This document shows positions 44,281 to 55,083 of a DNA stretch of 64,000 nucleotides, piece after piece. A program made the position numbers and the translations under genes. This DNA comes from Aristolochia californica (Eukaryota > Streptophyta > Magnoliopsida > Piperales > Aristolochiaceae), in NCBI GenBank assembly GCA_029961685.1, contig JARWKL010000003.1, positions 15,727,884 through 15,791,883 on the forward strand. Direction: 5' to 3'. The stretch's first letter is position 1. Every line of letters begins with the position of its first letter. The notes under the pieces are model-generated. The model ran no database searches. It was not told the origin of the DNA and saw nothing but the letters and a program-made list of their open reading frames with translations.

Positions 44281-45305
44281 AAATAATACTGATTTGTTGG
44301 ATGTCCGGGGAAGACCATTGACGAAGTCCGTAGAAATATCGGCCCAGACTTGGGTAGGTAGCGAGAGGTTGAAGAAGACCTACTGGACTTAAAGTGTTCG
44401 GCCTTGTTGCGATGACATACCTGGCAGGCTATGAAATTGGTTGCAATGGTGGTCTTCATGGCCTGCCAATAGAAATCTGCCCGAACACGATGTAATGTTT
44501 TATGGATGCCTTCATGTGTGCTTTCATAGTAGGTAGAGAGGATAGCTGAAACCAACTTGAAAGCGTCTAGTATATAAATTCGTATTTTATAGCAAATAAG
44601 TGAATCCTGGATGGACCACTTAGAATCCATCCTCCCCTCTGTAATTTTTTTGTGCATCTCCAGTAGGGTAGGAAGAGTGGCATGTGCCTCCCGAACCAAG
44701 TCTAATATGAGGAAACGAGGCTGGCTGATAGCATAGATGAGCTACTGGTTCTCCAAATGCCATGACAAGGCATCTGATGCCTTGTTTAATCTCCCAGAGT
44801 GTTACTCTACCAAAAAATCAAATCCCATCAACTTATTGATTCAGTGCTACTGGGGAGAAGTAGTGAGTCACTGTTTAACTAAGAATTTAAGGCTGTAATG
44901 ATCAGTGTGGATGAGAAATCCACGGCCCCATAAGTAAGGTCGTGAGTGTTGGATAACCTTGGCCAACCCGATTAATTCCCGTTCATACATGGCCAATTTG
45001 TGATGTCGTTCTGCCAACTGCATGCTCAAATATGCAATGGGGTGGGAGTGCTGCTGTACGACTGCCCCAATGCCCCCACAGGATGCGTCGCACTTGACCA
45101 CAAATAAGTCCGCAAAATTGGGAAGTTGTAGTACGGGTGTGGTGGTGAGAGCTAGTTTGAGAGCCTGGAAGGATTGTGTGGCTTCATCATTCCAAATAAA
45201 GAATTTTTTCTTGAGGAGACTAGTCAATGGTGCTACCAAGGGCCCATAATTTTGGATGAATTTGCTGTAGTATCTTGCTAGGCCCAAAAATTCACACAAC
45301 GCTGG
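44281..45305 (-). pseudogene. gypsy-D RNase H and integrase zinc-binding region
   Basis: Minus-strand frame 45299-44868 has FLGLARYYSKFIQNYGPLVAPL (RT thumb), VVKCDASCGGIGAVVQQHSHPIAYLS, YERELIGLAKVIQHSRPYL and HTDHYSLKFLVKQ. A further frame (44699-44193) has LPTLLEMHK, the HHCC-like YYESTHEGIHKTLHRV and NFIACQVCHRNK. Cysteine replaces Gly in the DASCGG motif. Confidence 0.85.
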
Positions 45306-46010
45306 GCTATTCTAAGGTTGTGGCTAATCATTAACTGCTTGAATCTTCTTGGGATCAACAGTGACCCCTGCATGGAATATAATATGGACGAGATATGCGA
45401 CATGTGACTTCACAAAAGAGCATTTAGATTTCTTCAAATAGAGATGGTGGGCTCGTAATAATTCAAATACTACTCGTAAATCTGATAAATGATGTTCCCT
45501 GGATTTGTTGTATATGAGTATATCATAAAAAAAAAATTAGCACAAATTTTCGTAGATAGTTGTGGAAAACATCATTCATCAATACCTGAAAAGTGGACGA
45601 GGTGTTTGATAGCCCAAACGGCAACACCACAAACTCAAAATGGCCATGATGTGTGCCAAAGTCCATCTTCTCGATGTTGGACGAGTGCATATGAAGTTGA
45701 TGATATCCTGAGTCAAGTCCAATTTGGTGAAGACCAATGAACCATGCAATTCATCCAGAGGCTCATCCACGCCCGCTATAGGGAACTTATCCTTCATGAT
45801 TTGGGCATTTAAATTCCCTTTAATCGACACAAAACCACCTTGTGCCATTATGTTTCTTCACAAGCAAGACCGGTGAAGAGAAGGGGGAGCGGTTGCTGCA
45901 AATAAGGCCCTGTTGCAGCATGGCCTGGCACTGCCATTCAATTTCATCCTTCTGTAGGTGTGGATACCGGTATTGCCTAACCACCACCACATTGGAACCT
46001 GGTTTTAAAT
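45306..46010 (-). pseudogene. gypsy-D reverse transcriptase
   Basis: Minus strand: GLICSNRSPFSSPVLLVKKHNGTRWFCVD, then a shift, NAQIMKDKFPIAGVDEPLDELHGSLVFTKLDL, and a frame with the catalytic region near 45490-45530, where FFYDILIY-like residues replace FFDD. Several stops break the domain. Confidence 0.82.
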
Positions 46011-46320
46011 AAATTCTATGGTCACAGTGCCTCAAGGGAGGCAATCCTAAAGTCTCGTGGAAGATGTCCGAAAACTTGTCGAGGAGTTTTTCCGTAGTGC
46101 TGTTTGGTTGGTCTTGCGTGTGAATGGCATGAAGGTGGTGGGGCTTGTCCACTTGACTGCTCCGTAATAGCACTTGCCATCTGCCCATTGTAAAGCTCAT
46201 AGTTAAAGTAGAGAAGTCCCACAAGATGGGTCCCAATGTTTGTAACCATTTGATGCCCAATACCATATCAAATCCTACCAAAGGTACGACAAAAAATTCT
46301 GAATGAAATAAAGTCGTACC
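46011..46320 (-). pseudogene. gypsy-D protease, 3' part
   Basis: Minus strand: FHSEFFVVPLVGFDMVLGIKWLQTLGPILWDF, the conserved second half of the chromovirus protease. Cut at 46320/46321 by the copia-D LTR. The active-site half is on the far side of copia-D at about 53816-53910. Confidence 0.85.
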
Positions 46321-46888
46321 TGTTGAATTTAGGATCCCTTTTCCAATATTTTGAGCAAGGGAAGATAGAAAGAAAAAGAAGAAAAGGGGAAGAAGGCTCT
46401 CGGGTAGAGAGAAGAAGAGAAGAGGAACAAGAAGTGCACCAAGCAAAGAGAGAATTGTAAAACTTGATTAATTCCAAATTAAAACACCTCTATTTATAGT
46501 AGAGGAAGTCATAGAGTCCTTATATAATTAACCTTTAAATCTCCTAATTACATTCCAACTCTAAATATCTAAGATAAGTTTATCATGAAAGGACAACACA
46601 ATCTAATAGAGTTCTAATATAAGTTGAACTATAACTCTTCTTCAAGAACTTGGACATAAGGGAGGAGGCCAGCTCATGGCCATATCCTTGTGGGTCCCAC
46701 GTGATCTTCAAGCTCATGGCCATATCTTTGTGGGTTCCACTTGATCTTCAAGTCTTCTAACTCATTTTAGCTCGTGCTTCTTAACTTCTTAACTCGTGCT
46801 AGCTTGGGTGATGACTCTTCTTGGCACCCCACGTCCTCATGGTGGGTCTCACAAGCTCATGCACCATGGTGAGTCCAACATTGTAACA
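46321..46888 (-). repeat. 3' LTR of copia-D
   Basis: Minus strand starts TGTTACAATGTTGGACTC, ends AAATTCAACA; 568 bp. Follows the PPT CCCTAGCTTGAGGGGGA (about 46890-46907). Matches the copia-B LTR over its length. Confidence 0.9.
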
Positions 46889-46907
46889 TTCCCCCTCAAG
46901 CTAGGGG

Positions 46908-47966
46908 TGAGAAAACATCGTAGATGCCCAACTTGCTACAGATGGTAAACATAATCTTGTGAGTGATCAGCTTGGTGAGAATATCTGGAACTTGACTTTA
47001 TGATGATATATGCTTTAGAGAGAAAAGACCTGATTGGAACTTTTCTCATATAAAATGACAGTCCACTTCAATATGCTTTGTTACAGATGGTAAACATAAT
47101 CTTATGAGTGATCGGCTTGGTGAGAATATCTGGAACTTGACTTTATGATGATATATGCTTTAGAGATAAAAGACCTGCTTGGAACTTTTCTAGTATAAAA
47201 TGACAGTCCACTTCAATATGCTTTGTTCTTTCATGGAAGACTGGATTCGATGTAACGTGTATTGCTGCATGATTATCACAATATAGATCCATCAGAGCTT
47301 CTTTTTAGAATCCCAATTTAGTGAGAATAGATCTTATCCATAGGAGTTCACTAATAGTGTGTGCCATGACTCTGTATTTTTGCTTCTGCACTAGACTGTG
47401 CTACTACATTTTGCTTCTTGTTTCTCCATGTAACCAAATTTACTCCAACCATCGTACAAAATCCCAAAGTAGATTTCCTGTCATTCGGGGATCCGGCCCA
47501 GTCTACATTTGAGAATCCTTTGATGTTGAAGTGACCATGATTTTATAGAGAAGCCCTCTTCCTAGAGCTCTTTTCAAATATCGTAATATCCTTTCAACTG
47601 TTTTCCAATGACTGAGTCATGGTTTGTGCATGTATTGACTCACCACACTTAGTGCATATGATATATTTGGCCTTTTTACACACAGGTAAATAATTCTTCC
47701 CCCTAGTCTTTGATATTTTCGATATCTACATCTTCTTCAGTACCTGCACATAATTTTGTATTTGAGTCCATAGGAGTGTTTGCTAGTTTGCATCCCAGCA
47801 TTCTTGTCTTCTCCAGTAGATCAAGGGCATACTTCCTTTGGGATAGCACAATCCCATGTCTGGATTGTAATACTTCAATACCCAAAAAATATTTGAGTAG
47901 TCCAAGATCATGTCTTGAATTCAGCACATATTTTTTCTTTTGTTTCCTGGATGCCCTCAGAATCAC
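46908..47966 (-). pseudogene. copia-D RNase H and RT end
   Basis: Minus strand includes LRASRKQKKKYVLNSRHDLGLLKYFLGIEVLQSRHGIVLSQ-like RT end (47966-47850), then RNase H with KCSAEAKIQSHGTH-like damage near 47390. About 100 bp (46950-47060) is repeated at 47085-47190 with high similarity, a local tandem duplication within the RNase H end. Confidence 0.8.
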
Positions 47967-48028
47967 TACCAGTTAAAATGATAGTATCAACATATACTGC
48001 CAGAATTACCTTGCATCTAGGTGTGTTT

Positions 48029-48673
48029 TTAATAAAAAACTAAGTGATCTTCAGAGCATCTATAAAATCCTACCCGTATGAGGGCTTGACTAAATTTCTC
48101 AAACCATGCAAGAGGGGACTGTTTTGGACTATACAGAGATTTTTTTAGTTGACATACTGAATCCTCCTTAATCACATACCTAGGTGACCGTTGCATATAA
48201 ATTTCATCTTTGATGTCCCCATTCAGAAAGGCATTTTTCACATCAAGTTGGTATACATGCTAGGAAGAGTTAGCTTCCAGAGAAAATAATACACGTACCG
48301 AGTTCATTTTTGCCACTGGAGAGAAGGTTTCCTCATAATCAATTCCATAACATTGTGTATAGCCCTTAGCAACTAGGCGAGCCTTCAGCTGAGCCACTTA
48401 CCCATCCTGATTGTGTTTAACAGTAAACACCCATTTGCAACCGACGGGTTTCTTATATGATGGAAGTGGGATTGGAGCCCATATCTGATTTTCATAAAGT
48501 GCCTGCATTTCTTCGTCCATTGTTGCCTTCCACTTGGATGTTTGAGATCCTCCTTCTAGGACTGTGGTACAGATATGGAAGAAATAGCAGAGAGAAATTG
48601 ACAACATGCAGGGGATAGACGATGATGAGACACAAAATTTGATATGGGATGAGACGTAGAGGGTATGGTGCAT
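48029..48673 (-). pseudogene. copia-D reverse transcriptase
   Basis: Minus strand: WKATMDEEMQALYENQIWAPIPLPSYKKPVGCKWVFTVKHNQDG, then a stop, [15 protein letters not shown], and a frame with [19 protein letters not shown] and LKKSLYSPKQSPLAWFEKFSQALIRVGF. The catalytic box falls in a frameshifted region near 47990. Confidence 0.85.
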
Positions 48674-49192
48674 GATCTAGGTTCTTTTCTTTGTGTGATA
48701 GGACGGGTATCATATTGCAGGCCAAAAATATCTGGAGAAGATGGACTTACCTCGGTGGGATCTGTAAACTCAGTAGGTGTGGTGTCAACCGGTATTTCTG
48801 GGGGCTGAGAAGTTTCTGTAGCACAGGGCACAACTGGTCGAAGAGAACCTGGTATTGATGATAAACCTGGAGGAGCATTGTCAAAATAGTATGGAGAGAC
48901 TTCAAAAAATGTGACATCTCTGGACACATATAAATGCTGAAGAGTGGGATTATAATAAACATAACCCTTTTGTGTACAAGAGTATCCTAGAAAGATATAC
49001 TTGATAGATTAAGGATCAAGTTTACTGTATTTTGGGGAGAAAATATGGACAAAACATTAACACCTGAAGATTTTCAAGGGTAGTGAAAACGGATCATCAT
49101 TTGATAACAATATAGAGTAAGGAGATTTATTACCAAGAATGGAAGATGGTAGACGATTTATAAGAAAACCTCTGGTAAGGACTGAATGAGGC
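48674..49192 (-). pseudogene. copia-D integrase, C-terminal part
   Basis: Minus strand: PHSVLTRGFLINRLPSSILGNKSPYS, then DPFSLPLKIFRC and, in another frame, MSRDVTFFEVSPYYFDNAPPGLSS and TEVSPSSPDIFGLQYDTRPI. Interrupted at 49193-49197 by N2 (duplication CAATA). Confidence 0.85.
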
Positions 49193-49197
49193 CAATA

Positions 49198-49588
49198 TGT
49201 TGGAAGATGGGCTTCAGTCCACATGACCAAGGAAGGCCCACAAGATGGGCCCAAGTCCATAAGAAGAAGGACCCACCATGATTACCACGAGGTGGCATCC
49301 TTATCACATAAGTTGGAAGATCAAGGACTCACAAAGGCATCTTTATCTTATGGTCATGTCCTAGAAGAGTTTTAGTTTGAGTTATGTTTGTCCTTTATCT
49401 ATATTAAGTTATTTAATTATGTTAAACTTATCATTAAGTGTTAGAGTTTGGGTGTAATTGGGACAAATGTAGTTTTATTGTAATTGGACTCTACTACCTT
49501 CCTCTATTATAAATAGAGGTTCATGTACTCTAATTATAATAAGTTAATGAAGTCAAAAGAAGTATTTTTCTTTTCCATAAATTCAACA
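49198..49588 (+). repeat. 5' LTR of N2
   Basis: TGTTGGAAGATGGGCTT to AAATTCAACA, 391 bp, shorter than the 3' LTR by a deletion near its start (a phrase with CATATCTAAGAGTATTATAA is absent). CCTCTATTATAAATAGAGG is at 49501-49519. Confidence 0.92.
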
Positions 49589-51412
49589 TGGTATCAGAGC
49601 AGGTTCTGTGAGTTGACATGGTCAACCCACAGAGATAATGAGATCATTTTCTTTAAACCCTAAACCCTAAGTCTAGGTTCGTAGTTATTTTTTTTAGTCC
49701 CTACACGTGTAGTTTGATTTGCATTTTTCACCTCTATAATTAGATTTTCATATTGCAAATTATATATTGACGAAAAGATATTTGAGTTTTATTACCAAGG
49801 AAAAACGTTTTTTTCCAATTGGAGTTATCTAAAAATAGAAATTGATGTTTGAATGAGCAAAGGTCAGATTGCAAAAGAGGTTCGAGCAGCAGCAGAAAAC
49901 TTCAACTTCCGAGGTATTTTATTATTTCAAGAACGAGACTTTGTATGGATATATATATATATATATATATTTATTTATATATTAAGAAATATATTTAAGT
50001 CTATTCTCTTTCATATTCAACCAATTTTCAATCGGATTTATCTACAAAGAGAAATCGATATTTGAAGAAGCGAAGGTCAGATTGAAAAAAATGTTTGAAC
50101 AGCAACAGAAAGTTTCAACTTTCGAGGTATTTTATGCTATCAAGAAAGAGACTATATATAGAGAATTATATATAATATGAAATATATGTAAATTTATTTT
50201 CTTACCTATTCAACCAATTCTTGATCTGAGTTTTTTATTAGTAGATATTGATCTTGGAAGAGTCAATGGTCATGCTGGAAAAAATGGAGAAACCATGCTT
50301 AGTTCGGCTAGATGACAAAGACCAAAATCTATTGGATTATTTATCTTCTGATAATTATATTTAATGAATATAAATTATACTTGGATGAAATGTATTTAAG
50401 TCTAGTTTCATATTGAGAAAATTTCATGTCAATCTAATTTATATTTAAAGATATATTCGCATTGGAGGAATCAAAGGTCATGCTGGTATTCTGTTGTATT
50501 GAAAAATCCGAATTTATGCCCTCTGTTTGAGTTGCTTTATCAGGAAAATATCTCACTTCTCCCTAGTTTGTGGGCTTATTTATACATGTCTATTGTTTGG
50601 GCTTATTGCTACATCAATGATATTTGGTTCAAGCTGGGGTCATTGCCATTACCTCCCAACTTGAGGGGGAGAAGTAGAAGAAGTACAAGAAATGGGTATT
50701 TTATTCCATATGTTCTGGATAAGTTTATATGACCAAAATATTCAAAAAAATGGGGAGCACAAAAGATGAAGCTTATGCATCTAAGAAAAAATATTTATAC
50801 CGGATTATGATTATTTCATGGGTCCTTCTACAAGGTTTATTATTTTGGTTCTTGTTTTATGTGTTGGAAGATGGTCGTGTTACATTGCAGTTCCTACTAT
50901 TATGTCTCTTTGGATGAGACATTATTATTGAAGAAGAGGTGGCCTCAGTACCTTTTCTCATACCATAATTTATTTGACTCTCAAAAATATCACGGTTGGG
51001 ATACCATGAGAGTTGATGTCCGAATTGGGACACCATTTTAAATAAACCCACTACCCCCCTGTAATGGCTTTTATCACTCCTACCGCTTGAGAATCATTGT
51101 CCTATGGAGGGACACGGTGGTGGACACTTCAGAGCAATGCCGATAGATACACTACCTACAGAAGACGGAGTGTGCCCAACATCCAACATTAGGACTGGCG
51201 TATGGAGCCAGGTCTTACCGGCTGGGAGTGTTTTTTATTCTTACTTATATTATGCCACCAAGACCTCATGGAAGGACACAATAGCATGAGGGGGAGTGTT
51301 GGAAGATGAAGGCATATTGGAAGATGTGTCATTTTATACAAAAAGATTCTATACGTCATTTGCAACAAGTTGGGAGTTCATGATGTTCTCTCACCCCTAG
51401 CTTGAGGGGGAG

Positions 51413-51851
51413 TGTTGGAAGATGGGCTCCAACCCACACGACCAAGGAAGGCCCACATATCTAAGAGTATTATAAGATGGGCCACATGACCAAGGAAGAT
51501 CCACAAGATGGGCCCAAGCATATAAGAAGTAGGACCCACCATGATTACGACAAGCTGGCATCCTTATCACATAAGTTGGAAGATCAAGAAGGACTCACAA
51601 AGGCATCTTTATCTTATGATCACATCCTAGAAGAGTTCTAGTTTGAGTTATGTTTGTCTTTTATCTATATTGAGTTATTTAATTATGCTAGGGTTTATCT
51701 TTAAGTGTTAGAGTTTGGGTGTAATTGGGACGGTAGTTTTATTGTAATTGGACTCTACTACCTTTCTCTATTATAAATAGAGGTTCACTTACTTTGATTA
51801 TAATAAGTTACTGAAGTTAAAAAATTATTTTTCTTTTCCATAAATTCTACA
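51413..51851 (+). repeat. 3' LTR of N2
   Basis: TGTTGGAAGATGGGCTCC to AAATTCTACA, 439 bp. The TATAAATAGAGG box is at about 51768-51782. Confidence 0.92.
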
Positions 51852-52454
51852 GAATAAAAGTATGGAACTTTCATGGCATGTAATAAACCTCGAGCTACCT
51901 CAAGAATATGACAATATTTCCGTTCGGCTACACCATTTTGTTGAGGAGTGTTAGCACCTGATGTTTGATGGATAATGTCATTTTCATAATAAAAAGAGTC
52001 CATTTCTTTGGAAATGTGTTCTTCAGCATTATCAGACCGAAGTATTTTTATGTTACGACCAAACTGAGTGAGTACCACAACATGAAAAGACTTAAAAATC
52101 AATGGTATCTCAGAACGCTTCTTAAATAGGAACAACTAAGTGGTACGAATGAAGTCATCAATAAATGTAATAAAATACCTGACTTGAGGAATATTTGAGA
52201 CGCTCATGGGTCCCAATACATCGGTATGAATTAATGAAAACAGAGTAAAACTTTTGACTTCTGGACGAGGTGAGTATGTACGTACTCCTTTGATGTTTAC
52301 TCAATTGACAAACTTCACAATTAAACTTGGACCTGACTTTAAGATTAGGAAACATATAATGAAGAGATAGTGAAGATGGAAGTCCCAACCGGTTGTGCCA
52401 TATCCTTGTCTCATTTTCATTGGCGGAAACAATATTTATTTTTGTCACATCCAT
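51852..52454 (-). pseudogene. copia-D integrase, N-terminal and core part
   Basis: Minus strand: RIWHNRLGLPSSLSLHY, FNCEVCQLSKHQRSTY, then a core frame with LFKKRSEIPLIFKSFH, IKILRSDNAEEHIS and NTPQQNGVAERKYCHILEVARGLLHAMKVPYFY, including the catalytic Asp and Glu regions. The first Asp motif (HIDVWGP) is frameshifted. Confidence 0.88.
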
Positions 52455-52499
52455 GCAGTATAGCCCCCTTGTTCACGACCTCCACCAATCACCTGCTTC

Positions 52500-53349
52500 G
52501 TTATAAGATCCTAAAATACACATGAATTGGGTGAGAAGGTGATAGAGAAAATTAAAATACTTTTTCAGCTAACTAACAGATAACAGATTCCAAGGGAAGG
52601 TAGGAACAAATAGAATATCAGTGAGCGGAAGTGATGGTGTAACAGAAGTGGATCCTTTCCCTTGAACCTTGGTTTGAGAACCGTCAACTATGACAACAAA
52701 CTTATGTGAAAGACACGGAGATACAAAATGTAATAAATGTCAGTTGCCTGTAAGATGCTCAGAGGCTCCTGAGTCAATTATCCAGGATGAAGATGTGGCA
52801 GATAGCATACTTGAAGCAGTGGTGGCAGTGGTATTTAATGAGGAACTTGGAGAAGAACCCATCATTTTCTGAAACAACTCATATTCTTCATCAGTAAATT
52901 TTTTATTTTCAATTGATTTTTTGGGCTGATCCTCCTTTGTATCACCTACCATGGCTAGCCTTTGTCAAGTCTGATTTGTCGTTGGAATTATAACATATTT
53001 CTCCATAGTGACCTATTTTTCCACAATAACTCCTTTCCTTGTAATAGCATGTATCGATAGTGTGGCCATATCTCCCACAATGAGTGTATTCTTTCCACAA
53101 TTTTTCCATGGTTTTGATTAGCCAACTAATCACAATGGTATCATTTTTAACCATTTTTTTTATAAAAATGTCTTCTTGATCAATAGGTAGTCCACGGTTG
53201 GTGAGATGACCAAGTAGGTCATTTGTTATAAGAAACCTCCGAACCAATGTGGACCAACTCATAAAATTTGATACCCTTTGTAAGGGTATTGTGGTAATTC
53301 TAAGTATACCACATTTGATACTCACATTTTCTTTAGCCATAATAGGCAC
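52500..53349 (-). pseudogene. copia-D gag and protease
   Basis: Gag (53349-52942) has VSIKCGILRITTIPLQRVSN, FLITNDLLGHLTNRGLPID and MVKNDTIVISWL, then jumps from KTMEK directly to YTHCGRYGHTIDTCY, showing an internal deletion of the gag C-terminal half; a second knuckle reads YCGKIGHYGEIC. Protease (from 52952) has FTDEEYELFQKM and an intact WIIDSGASEHLTGN. Confidence 0.87.
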
Positions 53350-53815
53350 TTCAATGAAAATAATTCTCTAAAAAATTCTAATCAAAATATCCTAGTATTC
53401 TTCAAACAACTTGGTGCATGGAGAAATTTAGGATTGATGCTAAACAATCATTATTCTGATTATTTTCTGAGTAAATAACCACTCATAATAGACTCAATAT
53501 AAATCTTCTATATCAGGGGAATTTTTTCCCATGAAGTTTGTTTTTCAATAATTTGATTATGGATTGGTCTCTGTTAATAGAAATTCCTAACCAACAATGA
53601 TAACTTCTTCTAGATTGAAAGACATTCATATCCACAATCTCATAAGATGAAAAAACATTCACATACTCATCTTTAAATCATGCTCTAAATCTGGAAACCA
53701 GTAATATGAAGTAATAAAAAAAATAATGAAGGAACTTATCTCACACTTTTTGATCTTCCTTCACTAGGAGCCTTCTATGAGTGGTTATTTAATCAATATC
53801 AATCTTCTATATCTG
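53350..53815 (-). other. copia-D leader remnant
   Basis: Non-coding, alignable with the copia-B leader (27700-28130), for instance GTTACTGGTTTCCAAATTTAG at 27781 against its copy near 53700. It ends abruptly near 53790-53815 at the gypsy-D junction. Confidence 0.7.
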
Positions 53816-54765
53816 GCGAAGATGCTGAGCAGCTATTAAGCTAAGAAAATTGTGTGTGTTTCCCGAATCCACGAGTCCCACGAGTTCCTGTCCATGATTC
53901 GAGCTCTGACTTGCATAGTTGTGGTTGATTTCTACCCAGTAATGGCATTCAAAGAGATTTCTGGTGGGTCCTCCTCAATTGGACCATCACTGTAGTCTAT
54001 TTCCTCGCTTTCTCTACTTCTTGCCAGAATAACCGTTTACATTGGTGGTCTACCCTGTATGGTTCATCACAGTTGTAGCACAAGTTCTTGAACCTCCATT
54101 CTACCATCTCCAAACTTGTTAATTTTCTAATATACTGAGCTGGTGGATTACTAGGGTGTGTATTGGCTGCCAAAGTAGTGATCGGATTATTTCTGGGCGG
54201 TGGTAATGTTGGATGTGCCACCTGAGGGGAAGTATTTTGCCTCCCTTGCCAATGCGTGGAAGTGTTCTGGTCCCCTTACCAAATGGGTCTTCAATGTTGA
54301 AGTCGTTGCCTTTGTTCCATTGCTCGAGCTAAATTCATTGCCAGAGCCAAATCTGAAGGAAAGTGAAGTTGCACCTCTAACCTCAAAGATTCATTCAGGT
54401 TTTCTGTAAATGAGTTGACCTGGTCAACTCATACCAATCGGCCAGCTCGAGCCAATTTTTCCTAGAACTATTTTTGATACAGTTCAACAGACGCAGTTTG
54501 GCTCAACAACACCAAATCTCCCAAGGGATTTTTGTGGGCAGGAGGGCCAAATCTAATTGTGCATAACTCTTTAAATTCCTCCCAATCCAGCACTAATCTT
54601 TCTAGTTTCACTTGTTGAAACCATAGTTGTGCCTCATCTAGTATGTGGAAGGCGGCTAGTCCCTTGATTTGAAACTCAATAGTCCCTTGATTTGAAATAT
54701 TTTCTCACATCTATGCAACCAAATTAAGGGATCGACTGACCCAGAAAATGTAGGAAAAATCCAAT
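53816..54765 (-). pseudogene. gypsy-D gag and protease active-site half
   Basis: Minus strand: gag fragments to about 54230, then a zinc knuckle FKNLCYNCDEPYRVDHQCK at about 54100-54050, a stop at about 53996, and the protease start LVGLVDSGNTHNFLSLIAAQHL (about 53895-53820). Between AAQHL and the second half at 46320 some tens of residues are missing, so a deletion accompanied the copia-D junction. Confidence 0.82.
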
Positions 54766-55068
54766 TTTGTATACCTGGTTATTGTGCCTCCATCCTGCGG
54801 TGCATGGACAGTGGTGCGCCCAACAAACTGCTCCACCCTTCGGCTATGCGAATTATTCTCCCCCTTCGGTCTGGGGTAGTGTGTCTCTTTGCCTTGATAT
54901 CAGACATCATGCTAGAGATTCGCTGGCATTACAAGTTAATGCTAGGAAGTTGTTCCAATTGCAGCCCATAAATGTCCAGTCTCTCCCGTTGTTCAGCCTA
55001 TGCATCCTGCATCTCTTTGATTATGCTTCTCAGTTCTTCATTGTTGGATGTATCCCCCATGTTACCCT

Positions 55069-55080
55069 GCTCTCATACCA
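55069..55080 (-). other. Primer binding site of gypsy-D
   Basis: Minus strand TGGTATGAGAGC, one mismatch to the tRNA-iMet complement, three bases after the LTR end (55084). Confidence 0.8.
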
Positions 55081-55083
55081 CAT

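Larger units (their letters stand above)
49198..51851 (+). mobile_element. N2: non-autonomous LTR element inside copia-D
   Basis: LTRs 49198-49588 and 51413-51851, PBS TGGTATCAGAGC (49589-49600), PPT CTTGAGGGGGAG (about 51401-51412). Flanked by CAATA (49193-49197) and GAATA (51852-51856), one difference. The 1.8-kb interior has no meaningful frame. It holds a doubled 210-bp segment (about 49830-50215), an AT microsatellite (about 49948-49970) and a telomere-like motif at 49652. The last 45 bp before the PPT closely match the same place in copia-B. Confidence 0.92.
46321..53815 (-). mobile_element. Ty1/copia element copia-D inside gypsy-D, 5' LTR lost
   Basis: Same family as copia-B. Minus-strand order: leader, gag, protease, integrase (split by N2), RT, RNase H, PPT, 3' LTR (46321-46888). 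At the right end the leader (about 53350-53790) joins gypsy-D protease directly, with no PBS and no 5' LTR, so these were deleted with a little gypsy sequence. The left flank GTACC (46316-46320) therefore has no partner. Confidence 0.9.
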
